Shown here: in pieces, positions 15,999 to 25,009 of the stretch
How positions within the stretch are numbered: the stretch's first letter is position 1
Layout of the letters: the number at the start of each line of letters is the position of its first letter
Origin: Saccharospirillum sp.
Lineage (GTDB): Bacteria > Pseudomonadota > Gammaproteobacteria > Pseudomonadales > Natronospirillaceae
DNA length: 64,000 bases
Direction of reading: 5' to 3'
Assembly: GCA_022565595.1 (NCBI GenBank)
Contig: JAIUML010000018.1
Location: 28,587 to 92,586 of the forward strand
Position numbers and translations under genes: made by a program
Notes under the pieces: generated by a model
What the model was told of the DNA's origin: nothing
Databases searched by the model: none
What the model saw: only the letters and a program-made list of their open reading frames with translations

Positions 15999-16871
15999 AT
16001 GGATACAGCAACATTGCCAGAAACACTGGCCATCGCAATTGCCATGATTTTGGGCGTTTTCGCTTCCAGTGTGCTGCATCTGTCCCAGGGTTTGATGCGG
16101 ATGGGGCTGATGAATCTTCGCATCAACCCGCAAGATCGACGGGCCAGGTGGCGTTACATTGCTGGCTTGCTGATGAACTTTACGGCGCCACTCTGGGTAA
16201 TGCTGGCCAATCTCTTTGCGCCAATAATCTGGTTTACTTCCATGTTCGCCACCGGTCTTGTGGCGTTATTGGTGTTCTCGCGATCTGTTCTGAAAGAGCC
16301 GCTCAGTTCATGGCAAGTGGCCGGCGCTGCTTTGATTCTATTGGCAACCGCCGCCCTGGCAGCTTCGTTACGAGGTGACATGGCTGGCAGTGAATCAGAC
16401 ATTCAGACTCTGGTGGTTGCGACTTTGATCTGGGTCATGGCGGCACCGCTTGTAGGGTGGGCCTTGAAACGCAACAGGCTGAGTCTGCAAGAGCTTTTCT
16501 TTGGCGCTCTGGCTGGCGGCTTTTTGGCACTGGACGCATTGTGGAAACGACTTGCGCAAACATCAGCAACAGGTGAGGTCAACTTGCTACCGGAGGACCC
16601 TTCTGGTTGGTTACTGCTGCTGTCAAGTTTTACCGGTGCCGGAGGTGCTTTTCTGATGATGCAGTGGGCTTACCTGCGTCAGTGTCGTGCATCGGCTGTG
16701 GTGATCAGTTACAACGTTATGTACGTTCTGTTGCCACTTGGGCTGACGCTGATTGTATCTGGCACTGAAGCCTTGAGTGTGGCTACGGTAGTGGCTGTCA
16801 TGTTGTTGTTGGTAGGGGCTGCGATGACGGCCAATCGTCCGGCAGCAGAGGCAGCAAGAATGGCTCAATGA
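15999..16871 (+). CDS. DMT-superfamily (EamA-like) membrane protein
   Basis: 290 residues with about ten hydrophobic segments arranged as two halves, as in drug/metabolite transporters. Visible segments include LAIAIAMILGVFASSVLHLS, the YIAGLLMNFTAPLWVMLANL helix, LKEPLSSWQVAGAALILLA (a typical EamA helix 4-5 transition), and a final helix VATVVAVMLLLVGAAM. The substrate is unknown. The GLLMNFTAPLWV region is also reminiscent of NIPA-type Mg2+ transporters, so the exact subfamily is uncertain. It stands alone between the divergent MFS gene and the convergent response regulator. Confidence 0.75.
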   Translation: MDTATLPETLAIAIAMILGVFASSVLHLSQGLMRMGLMNLRINPQDRRARWRYIAGLLMNFTAPLWVMLANLFAPIIWFTSMFATGLVALLVFSRSVLKEPLSSWQVAGAALILLATAALAASLRGDMAGSESDIQTLVVATLIWVMAAPLVGWALKRNRLSLQELFFGALAGGFLALDALWKRLAQTSATGEVNLLPEDPSGWLLLLSSFTGAGGAFLMMQWAYLRQCRASAVVISYNVMYVLLPLGLTLIVSGTEALSVATVVAVMLLLVGAAMTANRPAAEAARMAQ

Positions 16872-16905
16872 CTGAAAACGACCCTCCTGCCAGAATCAGG
16901 CATTT

Positions 16906-17295
16906 TTAATGCTGGCATTGCTGCCAGATGTTGCGTATCCGGTCGCTCAGGCTCATCGGGTCGAAGGGTTTGGAGATGATGTCGGCTATGCCCAGTTGTC
17001 GGTAGCGAGCGAGATCTTCTTCCTGCACCTTGGCAGTCATGAAGACGACCGGCGTATTCTCCAGGTGCCCCAGCTCCTTTAGAGCCTGGTAAGTTTCAAT
17101 GCCATCGATACCGGGCATCATGACGTCCAGCAGGATGAGCTCGGGTTGAAAGTCCGCGACCTTGTCCAACGCCTCTTGCCCAGAACTGCATAATTCGACG
17201 GTAAAGCCGCCGACATGGGCCAGCGCCAGCTCACCCACCGCCTGGATATCGGCGTCGTCTTCAACGTACAGAATGCGCGTCAGAGTTGTGGTCAC
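16906..17295 (-). CDS. Single-domain (CheY-like) response regulator
   Basis: 129 residues, receiver domain only: acidic pair in YVEDDADI, phospho-acceptor Asp in LILLDVMMPGIDG (about residue 57), Thr in VFMTAK, and Lys in ISKPFDP. There is no output domain. The GTG start at 17295 follows AATGAGGAAAAGACC and lies 10 bp past the stop of the histidine kinase gene, so the two form an operon. It probably acts as a diffusible phospho-relay or modulator for the kinase; the downstream target is unknown. Confidence 0.92.
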   Translation of the reverse strand: MTTTLTRILYVEDDADIQAVGELALAHVGGFTVELCSSGQEALDKVADFQPELILLDVMMPGIDGIETYQALKELGHLENTPVVFMTAKVQEEDLARYRQLGIADIISKPFDPMSLSDRIRNIWQQCQH

Positions 17296-17305
17296 GGTCT
17301 TTTCC

Positions 17306-19075
17306 TCATTGATCCATTACAGCCGGGAACTGCACCCAGAAATGCGCACCGTTCTCATTATGGTAGCCGACCTGTCCTGCCATATGTTCGGCGATTTCCT
17401 TGCAGATAGCCAGCCCCAGCCCTGTGCCTTTGATAGCGCGGGTCGTGCCTACCTCAGCTTGAGAAAAGCGGGTAAAAAGCTCACTGACAAAGTGCTCCGG
17501 AACACCCTCTCCCTGATCGCTGACGGTGATCAACAGGTTCGGACCGTCCCGTCGAGCGCTAACCGTGACTCGACTTCTGGCCGGTGCATGCTTGATCGCG
17601 TTGGTCAGATAGTTGTCGACTATCTGTTGCAGGCGCCCGGCATCAACCTCTACCTCGATGTTTTCATCAATAGTCAAACCAAGCCGAACCTGGTAATGTT
17701 GTGCCATCATCCGATTGCGCTCAACGCTGGCTTGCAGAATAGGCTCGACCTCGCAGCGTTGAATATTGAACTCCATACGACCGGCCTGAAGTTTATTGAA
17801 ATCGAGCAAGTCCTGTATCAGCGTTTGCAGGCGCTCGGCATTACGATGTGACAACTTGACCAGTTCCTGCACTTTGTCAGGCATTTCTCCGGCAACACCA
17901 GAATTCAATAACCCCAGGGCACCATTAAGCGCTGTCAGTGGGGTGCGCAGTTCATGGCTGACGGTGGATACGAATTCTTCCTTGAGTCTGCTCAGGCGGT
18001 TACGTTCGTCCGTCAGAGAGTTGAATGCCAGGGTGAGGTCGCGAATTTCCTCAATGCCGGATACCGGCAAGGGTTCACTCAGTTCGGGGTCTCGTGCCAT
18101 TTTTTGTATGCGCCGCGTTAACCGGCTAAGTGGCGTCATTGAGTGGCGCACAGCCCAATAGCCGAAGCTTGCCAGTACCAGGCAGATGCCGATGCTCAAT
18201 GCCAGAAACCGCTGAAAAGAAGCACGAGCCGGTGCCAGAATTTCCGTCACCGGGTTGGCCTTCAGTATGATCCAGTTCAGAGTTGGAATGACGGCGGTGG
18301 CATAGAGTTGGCGACTGCCATCCGGCATGGTAACCGTTCCGGTACTGATGCCTTGCAAGGCGCGGTCGATCAATGGGTTCAGGCCCGGGTCGGGCAACTC
18401 GGTAATGGACAGGCCCTGTTGATCGGGATTGCCCTGGACGTAGTAGAAGTTGTCGGCGTCCAGTATCTGGAGGCCGAGTCGCTCCATGGTCTCCAGGCTG
18501 GCTGCCGAAATCACCGACGTTTCGGAAAGATCAACAGTGCCGCCGACAATGCCCAACAACTGCCCCTCATTGCCGAGAATGGGGTGCAGGAAAGAGATCA
18601 ACGGCAGACCCGTGGCTCGGCCAATGATGGGTTGGCTGATCACTGGTGCATTGCTTCTCAGCAAACGCCTGAAATGAGGCCTGTCTGCGTAGTTGGTACC
18701 AAGACGGCCGGGCACATGAATGTTCTCGGCGATGGCGTTGGCTTCGCTATCCAGAACAATGATGGCTGATGAAAACAGAGCTTCCAGCCGACTTCGGTTG
18801 GTCAAGGCCCGCTCCATGTTTTGCGGGTCAACGAGGCGGTAGCCATCACTCAATTCCCGGGCAAGGTTTTCCAGAGCGAACAATCGCAGCGTCAATTCGG
18901 CTTCGATCTGATTGGACAGTTGCCGTGTTTCAAAGGCCTGTTGGCGCGACAATTCAGCCTCCAGATCCCGAACCAGACTTTGATAGGCGAGCAGCAGAAC
19001 AGTAGTGAGCGTGAGCAGGCTGCTCATCAGTATCACGAGGGCGAGGCGCCCGCGAAGTGAGTGGATCAGAAGCAA
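17306..19075 (-). CDS. Cache-HAMP sensor histidine kinase
   Basis: 589 residues. TM1 near residues 10-31, a periplasmic double-Cache domain (e.g. LGTNYADRPHFRRLLRSNAP, PLISFLHPILGNEGQLLGIV), TM2 about 273-293, a HAMP domain, a HisKA domain with the phospho-acceptor in VSTVSHELRTPLT, then HATPase boxes N (VDNYLTNAIKHAP), G1 (VSDQGEGVP) and G2 (GTGLGLAICKEIAEHM). It is a complete class I kinase sensing a small periplasmic ligand, probably an organic acid or amine. The TTG start at 19075 follows GGGAGACAGCT. It is co-transcribed with the CheY-like regulator. Confidence 0.92.
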   Translation of the reverse strand: MLLIHSLRGRLALVILMSSLLTLTTVLLLAYQSLVRDLEAELSRQQAFETRQLSNQIEAELTLRLFALENLARELSDGYRLVDPQNMERALTNRSRLEALFSSAIIVLDSEANAIAENIHVPGRLGTNYADRPHFRRLLRSNAPVISQPIIGRATGLPLISFLHPILGNEGQLLGIVGGTVDLSETSVISAASLETMERLGLQILDADNFYYVQGNPDQQGLSITELPDPGLNPLIDRALQGISTGTVTMPDGSRQLYATAVIPTLNWIILKANPVTEILAPARASFQRFLALSIGICLVLASFGYWAVRHSMTPLSRLTRRIQKMARDPELSEPLPVSGIEEIRDLTLAFNSLTDERNRLSRLKEEFVSTVSHELRTPLTALNGALGLLNSGVAGEMPDKVQELVKLSHRNAERLQTLIQDLLDFNKLQAGRMEFNIQRCEVEPILQASVERNRMMAQHYQVRLGLTIDENIEVEVDAGRLQQIVDNYLTNAIKHAPARSRVTVSARRDGPNLLITVSDQGEGVPEHFVSELFTRFSQAEVGTTRAIKGTGLGLAICKEIAEHMAGQVGYHNENGAHFWVQFPAVMDQ

Positions 19076-19148
19076 AGCTGTCTCCCGCGTCAGGCTTTAC
19101 GTATCGTTATTCGACACGGCAGGAGTATATAAGAGATGAAGGTAGCCT

Positions 19149-19205
19149 GCCTGCTGAGGCCGGCACATCCATGTGCCGATTCGTTATTAATAGATTACAG
19201 CAGGC
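19149..19205. other. Nested inverted repeats between the kinase and DUF4397 genes
   Basis: An outer 8-bp pair GCCTGCTG (19149-19156) / CAGCAGGC (19198-19205) surrounds a perfect hairpin CGGCACAT-CC-ATGTGCCG (19161-19178). It follows the DUF4397 gene and precedes the kinase start. There is no T tract on either strand; it may be an mRNA end, a factor-dependent terminator or a regulatory fold. Confidence 0.5.
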
Positions 19206-19219
19206 TTTGCTGGAAGTCC

Positions 19220-20626
19220 TTAATCGCTGGGAGAGTCATCAATCAGCTGCGGTTGAGGGCCGGTCTCCGTATCGCCAGGGTTACGGGCGATAGCGGTATA
19301 GATTTGGCCGGCGGCGAGGTCGTCCAGATTGACGTCAATGGCAACCGTTTTGGTTCCGGTCGGTGTGACCTTGACGTTGTAGCTGCCAGCGGCCAACGCG
19401 ACGAACCCGGTTGTTGCCTTGTAGGGCACATTGGAAAAAGTCGGCTCTGCTGTCGAGATGTCGCCATCGGCAGTGACATAAATATCCACTTCTGCAGTGT
19501 CACTGGCGCCGTGGATGATACGTACTTTCACGGCGGTGGCCACGGAGCGGCGGTCGTCGACAAAGGGTACCAGTTCGAGGTTGCCTTCAGCGGCCGTACC
19601 CAATGCGAGAACACTGTAGGACATGCCCCGTACCAGTTCGACACCTTCTGCAGAGATGGCTGCAGTGGCACCGTCGGCGCTGACTGCGAGGTCATAACTG
19701 CCTGCTGCGACTTCGGCGTAGTTGGATACGTCCTTAAAATCGACGTCCGGGAAGACCGCTGTACCGGTCACATCAGCATCCAGGCCTTCGGTCGTGTCGG
19801 CGCCAGCGTAGACAGAAACTTCACCGACATCGCTGACCAGGTGCGCAGCACGAACGGCCGCGCCTCCGACTGCGTCGTAAATGATTGAGCTGCCTTCACC
19901 ATCCAGTACGGCAAGTGCAATTGGGGATTCACCAACACCGGATGCATTAGGAATGGCGCCAATAAACAGATCCGAACCTGCGGCGAGGGAGAGGGTGCCC
20001 GAGTCAAAGACCACAGCACTGGCATCGCCCTCGGCGGTCACTCTAATACGGTAGTCGTCACCGGCATCCAACAATACGGGGCCAAGTGCTGCGGTATCAG
20101 TGAAACGAACGGTACCGGCAACGGTGTTGGGACTCAGGCTGTCTCCTGAAGCGGTTACATGAATATCGACATCTGGCGCGCCAGCGGTGAGGTGGGCTAC
20201 CTGAACTCGAACACGTTCGCTGTCGGTGGTGGCGCCATCATCTGCAAAAATTTTGGCCGAGATTTCATTCAGGTTATTGACGGCGACAACGGTGTAGTTC
20301 ACTCCGTCCATCAAGGTAGGCATGGCTTCAATGACAGCATCTGCCGTATCACTCATGTCGGGGAGGATGCCGTACACTTCAACTTCGTACTGCTTTGCAT
20401 CGATGTTGGCCCAGGCAGAGGCTTCGCCATAGTCCAACGCTTCGATCGCTGGTGTCATGGCACTATCCAGATAAACATTGACGGCGGGTGCGTTCGGGGA
20501 GGCATGAAGAACGCGAAGATTGGCTTTGGCGAGGTCATCGTCACCATTGCTGGAAGACGAAGATTCACATCCAGCCAGAACCAGGCCGCCGACTGCCATA
20601 GCAGCAATCAGGTGTTGTTTTATCAT
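19220..20626 (-). CDS. DUF4397 tandem-repeat lipoprotein
   Basis: 468 residues. The signal peptide ends in lipobox VLAGC (Cys about residue 20), followed by a Ser-rich linker. The mature chain holds four related immunoglobulin-like DUF4397 units, each opening with a V-R-x-x-H strand: NLRVLHASPNAPAVNVYLD, VRVQVAHLTAGAPDVDIHV, VRAAHLVSDVGEVSVYAG and VRIIHGASDTAEVDIYVT. The protein is strongly acidic. DUF4397 proteins are surface or periplasmic adhesin-like proteins with no known enzymatic role. The ATG follows AAGAAGGAAAGATACA. Its function is unknown; surface exposure is likely but inferred. Confidence 0.85.
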   Translation of the reverse strand: MIKQHLIAAMAVGGLVLAGCESSSSSNGDDDLAKANLRVLHASPNAPAVNVYLDSAMTPAIEALDYGEASAWANIDAKQYEVEVYGILPDMSDTADAVIEAMPTLMDGVNYTVVAVNNLNEISAKIFADDGATTDSERVRVQVAHLTAGAPDVDIHVTASGDSLSPNTVAGTVRFTDTAALGPVLLDAGDDYRIRVTAEGDASAVVFDSGTLSLAAGSDLFIGAIPNASGVGESPIALAVLDGEGSSIIYDAVGGAAVRAAHLVSDVGEVSVYAGADTTEGLDADVTGTAVFPDVDFKDVSNYAEVAAGSYDLAVSADGATAAISAEGVELVRGMSYSVLALGTAAEGNLELVPFVDDRRSVATAVKVRIIHGASDTAEVDIYVTADGDISTAEPTFSNVPYKATTGFVALAAGSYNVKVTPTGTKTVAIDVNLDDLAAGQIYTAIARNPGDTETGPQPQLIDDSPSD

Positions 20627-20952
20627 TGTATCTTTCCTTCTTGACAGTGGGTTGTGTAATTATCGCTGGCCAGCGCTTCGTTATACGCAGCGTTCCGGCG
20701 AGGCCGTTTCAATGAGAAATTTGAAGTGGATAGTCAAAAATTTCGGATAAAACGGAGTGATCTGTTTCGAAAATAGTTGAATTACGAGAAAAGTGCGAAG
20801 TGGGTCACACTATTGGCTGGTTGCACCTGAAGCGCAATTGGTGAAAGCTTGCCCACTTTCCCGTTCGTGCCATGAAGCGGTCGCTTCACCATGGAGTACT
20901 CACCTTATGCTGAGCCTGTACACAGACTTATGCACAGTTTCTGGGGTTAACT
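20627..20952. other. Intergenic region between the DUF4397 and TauE genes
   Basis: A 326-bp divergent gap without a convincing gene. It holds a 7-bp hairpin TGAAGCG-GT-CGCTTCA (20873-20888). A second inverted repeat, CACAGTT (20933-20939) / AACTGTG (20949-20955), pairs across the ribosome binding site of the next gene and includes its GTG start codon. One TTATGCACA (20928-20936) matches a DnaA box but is solitary. Confidence 0.5.
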
Positions 20953-21702
20953 GTGTTTACTGATTGGATGCCCGAGTCGCTGAATCTGGCCAGCTTCTTT
21001 TTTCTGGTGGGGGTCAGCTACCTGACTTCGGCGATAACAGCTGCACTGGGCATTGGTGGTGGTATAACTTTGTTGGCCATTATGGCCAATTTGTTACCCA
21101 TACCGGCGGTGATACCGGTGCATGGGGTGGTGCAACTGGGCTCCAACCTGGGGCGAGCAAGTCTGTTGCGGCGCCATGTCGATACGCGGCTATTGCTCTG
21201 GTTTGCGCTCGGGTCTTTGCTGGGCTCGGTGCTCGGCGGTTATCTGGCGGTGAATCTTACTGGCCAGTGGCTGCGCGTCGCCATGGGGGCTTTTATCCTC
21301 TACAGCGCCTGGTTGCCCGCGGTGAAATTGGCGTCCGGTCGTCGTGCTCTGGTGGGCATTGCCACAGTGACTTCCTTTGCCGGTATGGTAGTTGGCGGTG
21401 TAGCACCCTTTATTTTTGCCGTGATCAAGGATTGGTTTGACGATCGCAAAGCCCTGGTGGGAACCCTGGCGGCGATGGTCAGCTTGCAGCAGGGTTTGAA
21501 GATGCTGCTGTTCGGCTTCCTTGGTTTTACTTTCACTCCCTGGCTGATGTTGATTGCCTTGATGATCGCCACCGGTTACCTCGGAACTTTGACCGGGCGC
21601 ATCTTCCTTGAGCGCGCACCGGCTCGGGTGGTACAACCCATACTCAAGGTCGTACTCACGGTCATGGGTCTGCGTTTGCTCTATCTGGGCATCTGGGGTT
21701 AA
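20953..21702 (+). CDS. TauE/SafE-family membrane exporter
   Basis: 249 residues with eight hydrophobic segments. The first half carries TAALGIGGGITLLAIMANLL and PVHGVVQLGSNLGRASLLRR, the second FAGMVVGGVAPFIFAVIKDW, which are the paired glycine-rich signature regions of the TauE/SafE (DUF81) family. Members move sulfite, sulfoacetate or other organosulfur/organic anions out of the cell; the substrate here is open. The GTG at 20953 has GGGG six bases upstream, better than the ATG at 20968. The start codon lies in a 7-bp stem, which could limit translation initiation. Confidence 0.85.
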   Translation: MFTDWMPESLNLASFFFLVGVSYLTSAITAALGIGGGITLLAIMANLLPIPAVIPVHGVVQLGSNLGRASLLRRHVDTRLLLWFALGSLLGSVLGGYLAVNLTGQWLRVAMGAFILYSAWLPAVKLASGRRALVGIATVTSFAGMVVGGVAPFIFAVIKDWFDDRKALVGTLAAMVSLQQGLKMLLFGFLGFTFTPWLMLIALMIATGYLGTLTGRIFLERAPARVVQPILKVVLTVMGLRLLYLGIWG

Positions 21703-23342
21703 AGCTGAATCTGTTGAATGCCAACGGGCAAGACGCTTTGTTCATGGGCGAACCAGACCAGGGTGCGGTCTTTTCCCCAATGCTGTAGTTGCAGCATCAG
21801 CCGCTCAGCGGTGGTGGCATCCAGGCCGCGAAAGGGTTCGTCGAGCAATACCAGGGGGGCATCCTGTAACAGGATTCTGGCCAGTGCCAGACGACGTTGC
21901 TCTCCGCCCGATAGCGGCAGGCCTCCGTCACCTACCCAGGTATCGAGCCCTCGTTCACTCTGTTCCACTCGATCAGCCAGCTCTACCCATTCGAGCACTT
22001 CCCAGAGTTGTCGGTCTGTGGCTTCCGGCTTAGCCAGCAACAGATTGTTGGCGACTGTATCGCTGAATATCTGAGTCTCTTGAGTCAGCCAGGCGATGCA
22101 CTCCGGGCCATCGACCTGAGGCCAGGGTTCGGGCGGTTTGCCGTGAATCAGAACATCACCCTCGTCAACTGTATTCATACCTGCAATCAAGCTTGCCAGG
22201 CTGGACTTGCCGCGCCCGGAAGGCCCGGTAATAACCAACCAGCCTCCCAATTCCAATTGAAAAGAGAGACCATCGAAAAGCCGTTCACCACCGCGGCTGG
22301 CGCTGAGATTACGGCAAACAAGGATTGGCATGTATGGTTGCTCAAGCCCGGTCACCTGTTGGGGAGTGAGCTCTTCCTGAAGTTCGTTGAGGCGCTCGGC
22401 CGCAAGGAGGGTGTGACCGAATTGGCTGAAGGCTTTTGGTAGAGCGGCAAAGGCTTCGGTGAGCGCCAGTGTCGCCAGTAACAGCATCACCAACACAGGG
22501 CCGCTCAAGGCGGCTTCGAGGTATCCCTGAATGCCGAGTACCAGGAGTATGACGACCAGCAGAGCCAGCAGCGCACTGGTGAGGCTGTTGATCAAGGCCG
22601 TCAAGCGTGCCAGTTTCTCCTGATTGGATTGCAGCGACTCGTGAGCCTGCCACAGACGCTGAGCATGAGCTGTCTCTTTGTGGGCAGCCTTGAGTTCTGC
22701 CATGCCCTGAAGGTGGTCGATGCCATGCCAGCGCAGTTGCTCTATCGTCTCACCCACCTGCCTGCCAAATCGGGCCCCTGATCGTGCCGGAACCCAGGTA
22801 GAGAGGATCAGCAGCCCGATCAAACCGATCAATAACAGGGCAGCGGCTTTTGGCAGCCAGATAGCGACCACGCCAGCGACAACCAGGCTACTGATCAGCG
22901 CGACGATGGGCGGTGCCAACAAACGAAGGTAGAGATTGTCGAGCGCATCGACATCCTGAGTCAGTCGGTTCAGCCACTGACCGCTGCGCTGGCGAGAAAG
23001 TCGGTTAGGGTTGATCTGGCTGAGTTGGCCAAAGAGGTGCAGTCGTAAATCGGCGAGCAAACGAAGTATGGTGTCGTGATTGTACAGACGCTCCAGATAG
23101 CGAGAAATTGTTCGAGTCAAAGCAAAAGCACGGATGCCGGCACCGGGCACATAAACATCGAAGTAGGTGCTAATGCCAACCGCCATCACCAGTGCCGTCA
23201 GTCCTGTCGCGGTTATAAACCAGCCCGAAAGACCCAGCAGAGCGACGGCAGCCAACACAGTACCGAGCATCAACAAAGCTCCGATCACCAGCCGCCCTTT
23301 GCGTCGCGCTATCACACGAATCCAGGGGAAGAGGGCCTTCAT
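21699..23342 (-). CDS. cydC: Heterodimeric ABC exporter subunit CydC
   Basis: 547 residues: six membrane helices (1-310, starting LFPWIRVIARRKGRLVIGAL) and a nucleotide-binding domain with Walker A GPSGRGKSS, signature LSGGEQRRLALARI and Walker B LVLLDEPFRGLD. CydC pairs with CydD to transport thiols (glutathione/cysteine) and haem-related cargo across the inner membrane and is needed for assembly of cytochrome bd. The ATG overlaps the cydD stop (ATGA), as expected for a coupled pair. It is the last gene of cydABDC. Confidence 0.93.
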   Translation of the reverse strand: MKALFPWIRVIARRKGRLVIGALLMLGTVLAAVALLGLSGWFITATGLTALVMAVGISTYFDVYVPGAGIRAFALTRTISRYLERLYNHDTILRLLADLRLHLFGQLSQINPNRLSRQRSGQWLNRLTQDVDALDNLYLRLLAPPIVALISSLVVAGVVAIWLPKAAALLLIGLIGLLILSTWVPARSGARFGRQVGETIEQLRWHGIDHLQGMAELKAAHKETAHAQRLWQAHESLQSNQEKLARLTALINSLTSALLALLVVILLVLGIQGYLEAALSGPVLVMLLLATLALTEAFAALPKAFSQFGHTLLAAERLNELQEELTPQQVTGLEQPYMPILVCRNLSASRGGERLFDGLSFQLELGGWLVITGPSGRGKSSLASLIAGMNTVDEGDVLIHGKPPEPWPQVDGPECIAWLTQETQIFSDTVANNLLLAKPEATDRQLWEVLEWVELADRVEQSERGLDTWVGDGGLPLSGGEQRRLALARILLQDAPLVLLDEPFRGLDATTAERLMLQLQHWGKDRTLVWFAHEQSVLPVGIQQIQL

Positions 23343-25009
23343 TGACTTCCTCCCAGATCGATCACTTGATCGGCTATCTCGATGAGCGCGGGGTCGTGAG
23401 TGGCAGCGATGACCAGGCGTTGTTCATCGGCCAGAACGCGCAGCAGGCCAATAACTGTGTCTCTGCTGTCCGGGTCCAGCGCTGCCGTTGGTTCATCCAA
23501 CAGCACTAGCGGCAGTGACGACAACATCACCCTGGCAAGTGCGAGGCGCTGTGCTTGCCCACCGGAGAGTTGCCCTCCGCCTTCACCGACTGGGCTGTCC
23601 AATCCTTGTGGGCTTTGCTGCACCCTCTTGCTCAGCCCCAGTTGCGACAAGGCCTCGAGCATCTGTGCGTCGCTGGCTTCGGGCGACAGCAGTTGCAGAT
23701 TGTCGCGCCAGGAGCCGAACAACAGAAAGGGGCGTTGGGAGAGCCAGGCCAGGGGGTGCTTGCCGGGGGTCTCACCAAATACCGTCAGTTGCCCTCGGTC
23801 TGGCGCTTGGAAGCCAGCAATCAGGCTTAATAGAGTGCTTTTACCACTGCCCGTTGGCCCACTGATCACCACCAGTTGGCCAGGCTCAAACCTGGCGTTG
23901 AGGCCCCCATAGAGTTCGCCTCTGTCCGGTAGCGTCCGGTGCAGGTCGATCAACTCCAGGCGGTTGTCGGCGGGTTTTTCTGTGATGGTCTCTTCGCCAC
24001 GGATTTCCCTGGCGACTGCGATTCCAGCCAGTTGCGCCGCTGCACCCAAGGCGGCGGCTCGATCATGATAATGCTGGGCGAGAGTGCGCAGCGGTTGAAA
24101 AAACTCGGGAGCCAACAGCAGGATGAGCAAACCCGAGAACAAAGTCAGATCAACACTGGGGCCCCAACTGATGTAGCCGAGCAAGCCAAAGCCGATGTAA
24201 ATGGCCAGCATGGCGATGGCCACGGCGGCGAAAAACTCAAGTACTGCGGATGACAGGAAGGCGATGCGCAGTGTTTTCATCGTCAGAAGACGGTATTCAT
24301 CGCTGTGTTGCCCAAGGCGTTCTTTGGCGGCTCTGGTTTGTCCAAATAACTGCAGCGTGGTCAGGCCGCGGATACGATCCAGAAACTGGCCTGCGAGTCT
24401 GCCAAGGCTGGCGAAATGTTGCTGGTTGACTCGGTCCGCGCCCATTCCGACCAGTGCCATGAAGACCGGAATCAAGGGCGCAGACATCAGCAGCAGCAAG
24501 CCAGCGACCCAGTCCAGCCAGAATACCAGCAGCAGTATTACCAGCGGTACCCAAAGGGTGATCTGTAACTGAGGCAGGAAGCGGGCAAAATAGCCATCCA
24601 GCGCTTCAGTCTGATCAATCAGTTGGCTGGCATGATTGGCAGCAGATTGTTGCGCTGTATTGATCGGGCCAAGGTGCGCCCAACTGGCCAGCAATTGCTT
24701 CCGAACGAGGCTGCGCACCCCAAGGCTGGCACGATTGGCCGCTGCTTCCTGCCAGTATTGCGCCAGGGCGCGTAGCACGATGACCGCCAGCATCAACGCC
24801 AGGGCGGGCAACAAGGCGGGGAAAGTTTTCTGGTTGATCAGCAGCGCCGTGATGACCCAGGCAAGGAGTGCCAATTGGGCGATGGTCGCCAGCCCAACCA
24901 GACTGCCTGCTAGAGCGGCCTGTCGTTGCAGGGTTCGACTGCTCTGGCCCAATTGCTTGAGCCAGATTTTTCGTTCCCTTAATGGGACTTCTGTCTCAGT
25001 GATAGCCAA
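23339..25009 (-). CDS. cydD: Heterodimeric ABC exporter subunit CydD
   Basis: 556 residues with an N-terminal six-helix exporter domain and a C-terminal ATPase: Walker A GPTGSGKSTLLSLIAG, signature LSGGQAQRLALARVM, Walker B LVLLDEPTAALDPDS and a switch His in AATHDP. It is the partner of CydC in the periplasmic thiol export needed for cytochrome bd maturation. The start overlaps the end of cydB by 14 bp, leaving no room for a cydX gene between them. Confidence 0.93.
   Translation of the reverse strand: MAITETEVPLRERKIWLKQLGQSSRTLQRQAALAGSLVGLATIAQLALLAWVITALLINQKTFPALLPALALMLAVIVLRALAQYWQEAAANRASLGVRSLVRKQLLASWAHLGPINTAQQSAANHASQLIDQTEALDGYFARFLPQLQITLWVPLVILLLVFWLDWVAGLLLLMSAPLIPVFMALVGMGADRVNQQHFASLGRLAGQFLDRIRGLTTLQLFGQTRAAKERLGQHSDEYRLLTMKTLRIAFLSSAVLEFFAAVAIAMLAIYIGFGLLGYISWGPSVDLTLFSGLLILLLAPEFFQPLRTLAQHYHDRAAALGAAAQLAGIAVAREIRGEETITEKPADNRLELIDLHRTLPDRGELYGGLNARFEPGQLVVISGPTGSGKSTLLSLIAGFQAPDRGQLTVFGETPGKHPLAWLSQRPFLLFGSWRDNLQLLSPEASDAQMLEALSQLGLSKRVQQSPQGLDSPVGEGGGQLSGGQAQRLALARVMLSSLPLVLLDEPTAALDPDSRDTVIGLLRVLADEQRLVIAATHDPALIEIADQVIDLGGSQ

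Noticed and set aside
20928..20936. TTATGCACA matching a DnaA box
   Set aside because: Only one box, no AT-rich unwinding region and no origin-associated genes, so it is not evidence of a replication origin.
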